Positions 1 to 7,691 of a stretch of 64,000 bases of DNA are shown here, in pieces. The notes beneath the pieces were generated by a model. That model was not told where the DNA came from. It searched no databases and saw only the letters and a program-made list of their open reading frames with translations. Every line of letters starts with the position of its first letter. The first letter of the stretch is position 1. Position numbers and translations under genes: made by a program. The stretch comes from CAMDPA01 sp965223035 (lineage in GTDB: Bacteria > Pseudomonadota > Alphaproteobacteria > Rhizobiales > Hyphomicrobiaceae): positions 1,550,001-1,614,000 of the forward strand of contig OZ244980.1 in NCBI GenBank assembly GCA_965223035.1, read 5' to 3'.

Positions 1-362
1 TCTCCCACGGCGTCGTTGCGGGTCGCTTCCAGACCGATCTCGATGCTCATCAAGCGTTTGTGCGGCGGCTCTTCAACGGTGTATTGCTCGCCCAGGCGAC
101 CCAGCGCAGAGGTGAGGTCCGGCGCCTTGGCGAGCTCGGCCAGCTCCCGCGCCATCTTCGCCCTGTCACGTTCGGCGATGCCCGCGATCAGCTGTTCTTT
201 CGAGTTGAAGTAGACATAGAGCGCGCCCGCGCTGATCCGTGCCTGCTTGCAGATGTCCTGCATGGTGGTGCGATGAAATCCGGAGCGCGCGAAACACCGC
301 TCGGCGGCATCCAGAATATGCGCGCGACGTTGGGCTTGAGCGGTGGCGGTCAGCTTCGGCAT
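1..362 (-). CDS. TetR/AcrR-family transcriptional regulator (partial, runs off left edge)
   Basis: About 120 N-terminal residues of a TetR-type repressor are visible; the rest lies beyond the window. Residues 11-60 make the helix-turn-helix domain, with the recognition-helix signature GALYVYF followed by NSKEQL, which is typical of the family. The remaining residues begin the ligand-binding domain, whose ligand cannot be told from this part. The ATG at 362 is the only start in front of the HTH. A near-palindrome at 407-424, just upstream on this strand, fits an autoregulatory operator. The gene reads away from everything else visible, so its targets may lie to the left. Confidence 0.85.
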   Translation of the reverse strand, partial: MPKLTATAQAQRRAHILDAAERCFARSGFHRTTMQDICKQARISAGALYVYFNSKEQLIAGIAERDRAKMARELAELAKAPDLTSALGRLGEQYTVEEPPHKRLMSIEIGLEATRNDAVG

Positions 363-406
363 CAGGTTGCTTCCGGCCCGGGTGGCTTCCTCACAGCTCC
401 GTAAAC

Positions 407-424
407 AAAACGAACGATCATTTT
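407..424. promoter_or_regulatory. Candidate TetR operator upstream of the 1-362 regulator
   Basis: The 18-base stretch AAAACGAACGATCATTTT matches its own reverse complement at 14 of 18 positions. It lies 45 bp upstream of the TetR start in an AT-rich patch, which is where such repressors usually bind their own promoter. That this protein binds here is inference. Confidence 0.4.
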
Positions 425-524
425 ATTTGGACATCACCGTGGCCGAATCAAGGCGCGCGGGACCATCGATGTGGATCGGCGCGATCGCTTGCCGGGCCCG
501 AGCATGATCGCGCGGCCACGGCAG

Positions 525-616
525 TCCGCCTGAAGCCAAATCTGCGTGCCGGTCCGCTCTCCGCCTGGCCGCCCGATGGCATGATGGACTGGGTGGCCGG
601 GCGGAGAGCGGGAGGG
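525..616. repeat. Family 2 inverted repeat
   Basis: Long inverted repeat. The arm GTGCCGGTCCGCTCTCCGCC is partly mirrored by GGTGGCCGGGCGGAGAGCGG about 50 bases on. Its ends resemble the other family 2 copies (for example at 30241 and 47838), although here the terminal GATCTA is lost. Confidence 0.7.
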
Positions 617-984
617 GTCGAGCTTACGCTGACGCGCTTTCGGGCCATACCGTGCGACGTCCGCACGCGCTTCGCGCCCTCAACTGAACGACGCTTAAGA
701 TGGTTTACTGGCGAATGAGACGGTGCAGCTTGCGGGCTGCCCTGCCGAACTCATGTCCGGTCTTGGCGGGTTAGCCTTGCCGGGTGGGGGAACGGGGTGG
801 TTTCAGCACGCCCTGAAGCGATCGGACGGTTGAGCAGCGGCGCGTTATCGCCGGTCGGACCGATCCCGGCGCGACCACGCCTGGATTTTTCCGGCGACGT
901 CTGGCACCTGTAGCGCATCACTTCAACCGATGGACCCGCCCAAGTGGATCACGGTTGGGATGAAAACGATTTGAAATCAAAGTT

Positions 985-1045
985 CTAGAGCAACCTGCCT
1001 TCAATCGGAATCGGAACGATCCCGATTAAAGGCGCGATGATCTAG
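985..1045. repeat. Family 1 palindromic element (single half)
   Basis: The element starts and ends with CTAG. Its core reads AATCGGAATCGGAACGATCC followed by CGATTAAAGG, an imperfect hairpin. It begins with CTAGAGCAACCTG, like the first half of the bipartite copies at 40181 and 55244, and ends with GCGATGATCTAG, like their second half. Confidence 0.85.
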
Positions 1046-1231
1046 GACTAGTTTAGCCGAGCGATCGATGGCTGAAGACGATCGCGTCGAGGGCGACGGG
1101 TCGGGCCGGTCGCCGCAACGGTTGGATCTCAGCCGACGGGCCGAGCCCACGCTTGCGGCCCAGGTACGCGGCGCCGGCCAGGTCTTTCGACGGGTCGGGC
1201 CGGTGTCGGCAGATGCACAGGGTCTGGCGAA

Positions 1232-1816
1232 ATGCGCACGGGCGATGTCGATATCGTGATCATACCGGACTGGCCGAAGCCCGTGTCGGATCATTGGCTC
1301 GCGCGGTGGGAACGCAATCTGCGCACCGCTCAGCGCATTGCCGTGGGCGACGAGCTGGTGCCGGATCGCGCCAGCCGTGTAGCGCGTGTGGTTGAAGCGG
1401 TGGACCGGGCGCAGCGACCGGTTGTGCTGATCGCCCACGGTCTGGGCGTGGCGACCACGGCGTACGCGGCCGGCGCGCTTGATCCATCGCGCGTGATCGG
1501 CGCGCTGTTGGTGGCGCCGTCGGACGTCGATCATGCTGCCGATTGGCCCGCCATGGAGGGGGCGAACTGGACTCACCTCACGGCGAGCTTCGTACCGATG
1601 CCGGTCGCGCCCTTGCCATTTCGCTCGCGCTTGATTGCGAGCTCGAATGACGCCTACTGCAGCGTGGACCGCGCCAACGTGTTCGGCACGGCATGGGGCG
1701 CGCAAGCGACGATTCTGGCCAACGCCGGTCACATCACTGCGGCTGACGGTTACGGGCCTTGGCCGGACGGGCTGCTGACGTTGGGCTTGTTCTTGCGATC
1801 GCTCGGCGCGCCATGA
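1232..1816 (+). CDS. RBBP9/YdeN-type alpha/beta hydrolase lacking the nucleophile serine
   Basis: The 194-residue protein has the length and layout of the RBBP9/YdeN serine-hydrolase family: an N-terminal strand ending IIPDW, a nucleophile-elbow region near residue 68, the late Asp segment SSNDAYCS and the late His segment NAGHITA. At the elbow, where family members read AHSLG, this one reads AHGLG, so the catalytic serine is a glycine while the Asp and His remain. It may be a non-catalytic binding protein or have changed function. The start ATG at 1232 is the first that covers the whole domain. It converges on the Lrp gene that follows. Confidence 0.75.
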   Translation: MRTGDVDIVIIPDWPKPVSDHWLARWERNLRTAQRIAVGDELVPDRASRVARVVEAVDRAQRPVVLIAHGLGVATTAYAAGALDPSRVIGALLVAPSDVDHAADWPAMEGANWTHLTASFVPMPVAPLPFRSRLIASSNDAYCSVDRANVFGTAWGAQATILANAGHITAADGYGPWPDGLLTLGLFLRSLGAP

Positions 1817-1857
1817 GCTACCCGGGGCTCACCGCTGAGCGGAGTTGAGCGGGCGAT

Positions 1858-2337
1858 TCACCTGGGCATGCCGGTCATCGGCACGCCAGGTTCGCGCTTG
1901 ACGCGCCGGATCGAAACAAACGTCTTGACGGTTGCCACATTCGGAGCCGCGATCAGTTGTCGCGTCACGAAATCTTGAAACGCCGGCAAATCGGGAGCCA
2001 CGCAGCGCAATATGTAGTCGGACTCGCCGGCAACATAGTCGCACTCGCGCACCAGCGGCCACGACAGGACCAGGTTTTCGAAGCCATTGAGGTCGCCCTC
2101 CGCCTGACTGTGCAGGCCGACCATAGCCAACGCGGCGACCTCAAATCCGACCCGGCGCTCGTCGACCGCAGCGTGATAACCAGTGATGATGCCAGCCTCC
2201 TCCAGCGCGCGTAGCCGTCGCAGGCACGGTGGCGGCGTAATTCCCACGCGTGCCGCCAACGCGACATTGGTGACGCGACCATCGGTGAGCAACTCCTTGA
2301 CGATGCGCCGATCGATGGCATCCAGCGAGGTTGGCAT
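1858..2337 (-). CDS. Lrp/AsnC-family transcriptional regulator
   Basis: This 159-residue protein has the Lrp/AsnC plan: an N-terminal winged helix-turn-helix (LDAIDRRIVKELLTDGR, then the recognition helix VALAARVGI) and a C-terminal ligand-binding RAM domain (residues 65-145). Such proteins respond to amino acids and often control a neighbouring gene. The ATG at 2337 is chosen over upstream starts because the family begins a few residues before LDAIDRRI and a GGAG lies about 12 bases upstream. It is divergent from the ELM1-like gene (132 bp between starts), which it may regulate. The effector is unknown. Confidence 0.9.
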   Translation of the reverse strand: MPTSLDAIDRRIVKELLTDGRVTNVALAARVGITPPPCLRRLRALEEAGIITGYHAAVDERRVGFEVAALAMVGLHSQAEGDLNGFENLVLSWPLVRECDYVAGESDYILRCVAPDLPAFQDFVTRQLIAAPNVATVKTFVSIRRVKREPGVPMTGMPR

Positions 2338-2469
2338 AGTGCGCGACGCTCCAGGTTGTTCGATCCCTGATAGGATGCACCTTAACGGTTGGCAACACGC
2401 CGGCCCCTGGTGAAGCGGGCCTCGGTTGGTGCTATGCACGGGGCCTCGCGCAAGCGCCAGGCGGATCAG

Positions 2470-3531
2470 ATGAAGCACGAGCAAGACACCGATGTCCGGC
2501 GGCTTAAGCGGCCCATGCAAGGGCTGAAAGGTTGGATCATCACCGACGGCAAGGCCGGTATGGATGTGCAGGCGCGCGGCGTGGCCGACGCGATCGGTCT
2601 CGACTATCAGATGAAACAGGTCGCCCCTGGGGGATTATGGAAGCTGGTAGCGCCCTGGGGGCCGGTGCCGCCGGCTGACAAGTTCGGTCAAGCCGGGAGC
2701 CAGTTCGCGCCACCCTGGCCGGCGGTCGCGATCGCCACCGGCCGCGCCAGCATTCCCTACATCCGCGGGCTTCGGCGCGCCGCCGGCATCGCCACCTTTT
2801 GCGTGATTTTGCAGGATCCCAAAACCGGTCCGAACGCCGCCGACTTGATCTGGGTGCCCGAGCATGATCGCAGACGCGCTCCCAACGTGATCACCACATT
2901 GACGGCGCCGCACTCGTTTACGGCGGACCGGCTGCGGCAATTGCGCTCAAGCCCTCCGCCCGAGATCGCCGCGTTGCCGCAACCCAGAGTCGCGGTGATG
3001 TTGGGTGGCAAGAACGGCATCTACCGCTACACCGAACACGACGACGACCGCTTGCAGCGCGGGCTGGCCGCGATGGCCGCCCTGGGTGCCAGCTTCATGG
3101 TTACGCCGTCACGGCGCAGCCACCAACGCCTGATCCGCGCCGCCGAGACCGGGACGCGTGGTAGGCCACGGCTGATCTGGGATATGGTCGGGGACAACCC
3201 CTATCCGGACTTCCTGGCCCATGCCGACGTGCTGGTGGTCACCGCTGATTCCGTCAACATGACCGGTGAGGCTTGCGCGACGGGACAGCCGGTATGGGTT
3301 TTCGAGCCAACCGGGGGCAGCTCAAAGTTTCGCCGCTTTCATCAGGCTTTGCAGCGTCATGGCGCGACCCGGCCGCTACCGGAACAGCTGACGCAATGGA
3401 GCGATTGGAGCTATCAGCCGCTTGACGCAGCCAGCGCGATCGCGCGCGAAATCGAGCGGCGGTGGCTGAGGCGGCGCAGCGCGTTGCCAGGTCTGACGGC
3501 AGGCGCGGCGCAGCCCATCGGGGGCGACTAG
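2470..3531 (+). CDS. Mitochondrial fission ELM1-like family protein
   Basis: About 353 residues belong to the family of bacterial homologues of plant ELM1 (formerly DUF1022). The family start GWIITDGKAG, the middle block AVMLGGKNGIYRY and the C-terminal block VTADSVNMTGEACATGQPVW, which resembles a glycosyltransferase GT-B nucleotide-binding end, are all present. The biochemical role in bacteria is not settled, and a glycosyltransferase-like activity is possible. The start at 2470 has AGGCGG upstream; a second in-frame ATG at 2515 is an alternative. The stop codon TAG at 3529-3531 is the first part of a family 1 repeat, so the repeat abuts the end of the gene. Confidence 0.82.
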   Translation: MKHEQDTDVRRLKRPMQGLKGWIITDGKAGMDVQARGVADAIGLDYQMKQVAPGGLWKLVAPWGPVPPADKFGQAGSQFAPPWPAVAIATGRASIPYIRGLRRAAGIATFCVILQDPKTGPNAADLIWVPEHDRRRAPNVITTLTAPHSFTADRLRQLRSSPPPEIAALPQPRVAVMLGGKNGIYRYTEHDDDRLQRGLAAMAALGASFMVTPSRRSHQRLIRAAETGTRGRPRLIWDMVGDNPYPDFLAHADVLVVTADSVNMTGEACATGQPVWVFEPTGGSSKFRRFHQALQRHGATRPLPEQLTQWSDWSYQPLDAASAIAREIERRWLRRRSALPGLTAGAAQPIGGD

Positions 3532-3610
3532 ATCATCGTGCCTTCAATGGGAACCGCAAGGCCGGTTCCCATTGAAGGCACGAAGGTGATCGCCCTTATG
3601 GTTGCTCTAG
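3529..3610. repeat. Family 1 palindromic element (supplies a stop codon)
   Basis: The core hairpin AATGGGAACCGCAAGGCC / GGTTCCCATT is flanked by CTAGATCATCGTGCC on the left and GGTTGCTCTAG on the right. The left TAG is the stop codon of the ELM1-like gene. The two arms are perfectly paired although the arm sequence differs from other copies (GGG for CGG on both sides). Such compensatory change suggests the hairpin is maintained. Confidence 0.85.
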
Positions 3611-3700
3611 CGGCTTCGGCGGCTAAAGGGCCGGGGAGCGGGATGGCTCAAGCTAACTTTAAACGCGATAGCTGTTGATAGGCAATGAGGCAGACACACC

Positions 3701-4324
3701 ATGAAGCATCTCGACTTGGACAAATTGCGAGCGGCGAAACTGGAGACCGACCCGTTTATGTACACGCTGGTTCCAGCGTTTATCGGCGCGGAGACGGTCG
3801 CCAAGGTCAATGCCACGTTTCCACCGATCAATGCGGGCGGCTCGTTTCCGATCGAAAGCCTGGATCCCGGCATGACCATCAAGGAGGTGCTGGACGAACT
3901 CGATGACCCGGCGTTCGAGGCGGCGGTGGAGGAGAAGTTCGGTGTCGACCTGGCCGGTCGACCGAAGATGTACTCGCTGCGCGGGTACACCCGGGCCAAG
4001 GACGGCAGAATTCACACCGACAGCAAGGACAAAATCATCACGGTCCTGCTTTATCTCAACGAGACCTGGCAACAGTCCGGCGGGCGGCTGCGGTTGCTGA
4101 AAGACGGGCACAACGTCGACAACTATGCAGCGGAGGTCGTGCCGGACAACGGGACCTTACTGATCTTCAAGCGCTCGGATACGTCCTGGCACGGGCATCA
4201 TCCGTTTGACGGCCCCAGACGGAGCCTGCAGATGAATTGGATGACGAGCGAAGGCACGCGCGGCTGGCACAAAGTCCGGCATAAGCTGTCGGCCGCAATC
4301 AAGAAGGTCACCGCGGTGCAGTAG
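3701..4324 (+). CDS. 2-oxoglutarate/Fe(II)-dependent oxygenase
   Basis: The 207-residue protein has a prolyl-4-hydroxylase-like double-stranded beta-helix. The iron ligands are visible: H105 and D107 in RIHTDSKDK and the distal histidine around 164-167 in SWHGHHPF, with an arginine at 173-174 for 2-oxoglutarate binding in GPRRSLQMNWM. Relatives in alphaproteobacteria are annotated as SM-20/PHD-type oxygenases of unknown substrate. The start ATG at 3701 precedes the first conserved residues and is followed by a full-length domain. It stands 28 bases ahead of the CPBP protease gene and may share its transcript. Confidence 0.85.
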   Translation: MKHLDLDKLRAAKLETDPFMYTLVPAFIGAETVAKVNATFPPINAGGSFPIESLDPGMTIKEVLDELDDPAFEAAVEEKFGVDLAGRPKMYSLRGYTRAKDGRIHTDSKDKIITVLLYLNETWQQSGGRLRLLKDGHNVDNYAAEVVPDNGTLLIFKRSDTSWHGHHPFDGPRRSLQMNWMTSEGTRGWHKVRHKLSAAIKKVTAVQ

Positions 4325-4360
4325 CGGAGGGGCGACGTTGAACCGACAGCGGTGGCAGCG

Positions 4361-5095
4361 ATGACGGTCGGGGCCGTGCCGGCAGGACAGACGCTGCAAG
4401 CCTGTGGCTCGCTGCCGCAAACCTTGGCGTCTGACCACCTGTCGACGCGTCGTCGGCTGCGGCTGCTGGTCGAATTGGGCGTGCTGTTCATCGCCGCCCC
4501 GCTGCTGATCCGGCACGCCGTCTTCGCGTTGAACGTGCCGCTGCCGCTGGCGCTACAGCCGGTGCTTCTCGTTATTATTCTGTTTCTGCTCTGGGACACC
4601 TCGTTTCGCCTGCGCCGCGAGCTCGGCGCCGGCATTCCGAAGCGCGCGCTGTTATCGATCGGCCTGATGTTTGCCGTCGTCGGCGGCGCGTTGGCTTGGT
4701 ACGTGCACGACCAGATGCCGTGGCAGTTCCTCAGCTTCCCCAAGAGGAACACCCCGCTTTGGGCAATGGTGATGGTGATGTACCCGCTGATGTCGGTGAT
4801 CCCGCAAGAGCTGGTCTACCGCACGTTCTATTTTCATCGATACGGACCGCTGTTCGGGCGCTGGCGCCGGATGGCGATCCTGGTCAACGGTGCCTTGTTC
4901 GGCTTCGCCCACATCATATTCGCAACCTATGCCTCGATCGTGCTGACCGCCGTGTTGGGCGTGCTGCTGGCGTGGCGTTATGAGCAAACCCGGTCCTATT
5001 GGGCGGTATGGCTGGAACACTCCTTGTATGGCTGCCTGATCTTCACGGTGGGGCTCGGGCATTTGTTCTTCACGGGGGTTTCGACGCTGAATTGA
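4361..5095 (+). CDS. CPBP-family intramembrane glutamic protease
   Basis: The polytopic membrane protein of about 244 residues has roughly seven hydrophobic segments. The CPBP (Abi) motifs are present: PQELVYR, where families usually read EExxxR, then FGFAHIIF and a final LEHSLYG. The QE form of motif 1 is also common in bacterial CPBP proteins and keeps one catalytic glutamate. Substrates of this group are mostly unknown. The ATG at 4361 is preferred to the GTG at 4352 because GGTGG lies five bases ahead; the difference is three residues. It follows the oxygenase gene closely. Confidence 0.85.
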   Translation: MTVGAVPAGQTLQACGSLPQTLASDHLSTRRRLRLLVELGVLFIAAPLLIRHAVFALNVPLPLALQPVLLVIILFLLWDTSFRLRRELGAGIPKRALLSIGLMFAVVGGALAWYVHDQMPWQFLSFPKRNTPLWAMVMVMYPLMSVIPQELVYRTFYFHRYGPLFGRWRRMAILVNGALFGFAHIIFATYASIVLTAVLGVLLAWRYEQTRSYWAVWLEHSLYGCLIFTVGLGHLFFTGVSTLN

Positions 5096-5359
5096 GCCCC
5101 CGGCCAAGTCGTTCGCCGATTTATGCGACCGAATCGCCATCCTGGCCTCAGCGATCGGCGCGCGCCGGCCGATCCGCGGGTTCAGAAGCGATTTACTGCA
5201 GCGTCGCACCGAGCATGATGATGGTTTGATGATTGACGCCGGGTGCTGATACAGGCCTGCAATGAACTCGTGCTTGCATTCCACGCCGTCCAGCTTAGCT
5301 GTTCGATCAGCTGCCGGTTCGAAGGCAGGCTTGGGACTATCTGCGCGGGACCCAACGAG

Positions 5360-6769
5360 ATGACACGGCAACGCAAAGCAAAGATCGTCGCGACCTTGGG
5401 GCCGGCCAGCTCCGCACCGGAGACGATCCGCAAACTGTACCTGGCTGGCGCCGACGTGTTCCGATTGAACTTCAGTCATGGGACCCACGAGGACCATAGG
5501 GCCAGGATCGAGGCGATACGCGCGCTCGAAGCCGAGGTCGGGCGGCCGATCTGCATCCTGCAGGATCTACAAGGACCGAAAATCCGGATCGGCCGGCTCA
5601 ACGATGGGCCGCGAAATCTGCAGATCGGTGACACCGTGCGCTTTGCGCTTGATGTGACGCCCAAGGAGTCCAGCATCCCCATCCCGCATCCGCAGGTGGT
5701 GCAAAACATCTTGCCGGGCCACCGCCTGCTGGTCGACGACGGCAAATTGGTGCTCAAGTGTACGAGCTGCGGCGACAACTCTTTTGACGCCTCAGTGGTG
5801 GTGGGTGGGCAACTGAGTGATCGCAAGGGCGTCAATCTGCCGGATACTGACTTGCCGATCTCGCCGATCACCGAGAAAGATCGCTCGGATTTGGCGTTTG
5901 GCCTGTCGCAGGGGGTGGACTGGATCGCGCTATCGTTTGTGCAACGAACCTCCGACATCCTGGAAGCCCAGGCGCTGATCCAAGGCCGGGCCGCGATCAT
6001 GGCCAAGATCGAAAAGCCGGCGGCGCTGGACCGGATCGACGACATCGTCACACTGGTCGATGGCGTGATGGTGGCGCGCGGCGACTTAGGCGTCGAGATT
6101 GCGCTGGAGGAGGTGCCCGGCAAGCAGAAGGAGTTGATCCGCATCTGTCGGCTAGCGGGCAAGCCCGTGGTGGTGGCGACGCAAATGTTGGAATCCATGA
6201 TAAAGGCGCCGACGCCGACCCGAGCGGAGGCCTCCGACGTGGCGACGGCGATCAACGATTCAGCCGATGCCGTCATGTTGTCAGCCGAATCGGCGAGCGG
6301 CGATTATCCTGTCGAAGCCGTGACAATGATGGACCGCATCATCGGTCAGACCGAGGGACACAAGTTCTACCGTTCGATCATCGAGGCCTTGCAACCGACG
6401 CCGGAGGACACCGTCGCACATGCGATCTCGGCGGCCGCCGCGGATGTCGCCGACAGCTTGGGGGCCGCTGCCATCGTCGCCTTCACCGGCAGCGGAACCA
6501 CGGCGCTCAGGGCGGCGCGCAAACGGCCGAGCGTGCCAATCCTCAGCGTGTCTCCGTCGATGTCCATAGCCCGACGTCTGGTCATGTTGTGGGGGACGCA
6601 CTCGATCAGCTCACAACAAATCCACTCCTATGACGAGATGGTGGAGAGCGCCTGCCAGCACGCGCGCGAGGAAGGATTTGCTGAGCCCAACGACCGCATC
6701 GTGATCATCGCCGGCATCCCGTTTGCGGTGATTGGAACCACCAACAACATTCGCGTTGTGCGGGTATGA
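5360..6769 (+). CDS. pyk: Pyruvate kinase
   Basis: The 469-residue enzyme transfers phosphate from phosphoenolpyruvate to ADP in the last step of glycolysis. Clear family motifs are KIVATLGPAS at the start, FRLNFSHG, the active-site segment IMAKIEKP, MVARGDLGVE and ADAVMLSAESASGDYP. The C-terminal allosteric domain follows from about residue 345. The open frame extends 39 codons further upstream, but that part does not look like pyruvate kinase, so the ATG at 5360 (MTRQRKAKIV) is chosen. Placement before a ThiE-like gene and a Sel1-repeat gene is seen in other Hyphomicrobiales. Confidence 0.97.
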   Translation: MTRQRKAKIVATLGPASSAPETIRKLYLAGADVFRLNFSHGTHEDHRARIEAIRALEAEVGRPICILQDLQGPKIRIGRLNDGPRNLQIGDTVRFALDVTPKESSIPIPHPQVVQNILPGHRLLVDDGKLVLKCTSCGDNSFDASVVVGGQLSDRKGVNLPDTDLPISPITEKDRSDLAFGLSQGVDWIALSFVQRTSDILEAQALIQGRAAIMAKIEKPAALDRIDDIVTLVDGVMVARGDLGVEIALEEVPGKQKELIRICRLAGKPVVVATQMLESMIKAPTPTRAEASDVATAINDSADAVMLSAESASGDYPVEAVTMMDRIIGQTEGHKFYRSIIEALQPTPEDTVAHAISAAAADVADSLGAAAIVAFTGSGTTALRAARKRPSVPILSVSPSMSIARRLVMLWGTHSISSQQIHSYDEMVESACQHAREEGFAEPNDRIVIIAGIPFAVIGTTNNIRVVRV

Positions 6770-6975
6770 GTGTCACAATCGTTGTGCCGACCAAATCGAT
6801 CCCGCCCACGGCAATCATGGTTTACCACCGCTGCGATGCTTCGCCTGGACCACAAAGCTGTCCAAGGCCGTGACCGGTTGCCTTGGAGATCGCATATTGT
6901 TGTCGCTTTATCGTCGAAATGGGAGCCGATAGGCTGCATCCGGCGCAAACATCGCAGCGAACGCGGGAGGGTGGC

Positions 6976-7689
6976 GTGCCAGCTCAGGGGGAGGTGAGCA
7001 AACTCTGCCTGGAGGTGAATGTTGACGCGGCCGCACGAGATCGTCTCAGTGCAGTGCTGGCGGCGACGCCCATTTCAGCGGTGGTGTTGCGGCCGCCGTC
7101 CGAGGCCGCAGCGGGCCGGTCGAGCGACATCGACGCCTCCGGTGGCGAAGCCCGGCGCGGCGCGGGTGCATTGGATCGGTTACGGTCGCTGGTGTCGATC
7201 GCCCAGGCGGCAGAGTGCGCGGCGCTGGTCGCCGACGATGCGGCGCTGGCCAGCGCGGTTGGGGCAGATGGCGTGCATCTGACCTGGTCGGAGGAGATCG
7301 AGCAGCGGTATGCCGAGGCCCGGCAGGTGCTTGGCCGCACGGCGATCGTTGGAGCAACGGCCCGGTCGCGCCACCAGGCGATGGTGTTGGGTGAAGCCGG
7401 TGCCGACTACGTCGGCTTTGAACGCGCGGTCGAGGCTGGGAGCGAAGCGACCGCGTTCGAGCGGTGCGGTGGGCTGATCGCCTGGTGGGCCGACCTGATC
7501 GAGGTACCATGTGTGGCCCTGTCCGTCGGGGGACACGAGGAAGCGCGGGCGTTGGCGTGCTGCGGAGCGGATTTTCTCAGCGTGACCATCGATCGCAGTT
7601 TGACGCCGGCACAGGCCGTCGAGCGGGTGCGGGCGGTCGCCGGCGCGGCCGACTTGGCTGGCCGCAACGTCGGCAGTGGGGGGGCCTAG
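6976..7689 (+). CDS. Thiamine-phosphate-synthase-like protein (ThiE/TenI fold)
   Basis: About 237 residues fit the ThiE/TenI TIM-barrel family: the strand ALVADDAALASAVGADGVHL resembles the ThiE core, and GADYVGFE and CGADFLSVTI match later strands. Several ThiE catalytic features are weak or missing: the HLGQ-type loop reads HLTWSEE, and the phosphate-binding end is not obvious. It may therefore be a divergent paralogue rather than the housekeeping enzyme. The GTG at 6976 has GGGAGG five bases upstream. Its stop is two bases from the ATG of the Sel1 gene, so the two are very likely co-transcribed. Confidence 0.65.
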   Translation: MPAQGEVSKLCLEVNVDAAARDRLSAVLAATPISAVVLRPPSEAAAGRSSDIDASGGEARRGAGALDRLRSLVSIAQAAECAALVADDAALASAVGADGVHLTWSEEIEQRYAEARQVLGRTAIVGATARSRHQAMVLGEAGADYVGFERAVEAGSEATAFERCGGLIAWWADLIEVPCVALSVGGHEEARALACCGADFLSVTIDRSLTPAQAVERVRAVAGAADLAGRNVGSGGA

Positions 7690-7691
7690 TG

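Larger units (their letters stand above)
363..1231. other. Long intergenic region with two repeat elements
   Basis: No convincing gene is seen in these 869 bases. The stretch holds the candidate TetR operator, a family 2 inverted repeat (525-616) and a family 1 palindrome (985-1045). Open frames here are arginine-rich shadows of GC-rich sequence without recognisable domains. Confidence 0.6.

Noticed and set aside
1001..1732. Minus-strand 243-codon frame
   Set aside because: It lies over the hydrolase-like gene, is full of Arg, His and Gly and has no domain; the plus-strand frame explains the sequence.
4652..5497. Minus-strand 281-codon frame over the CPBP protease and pyk start
   Set aside because: It is antisense to two well-supported genes and shows no family motif.
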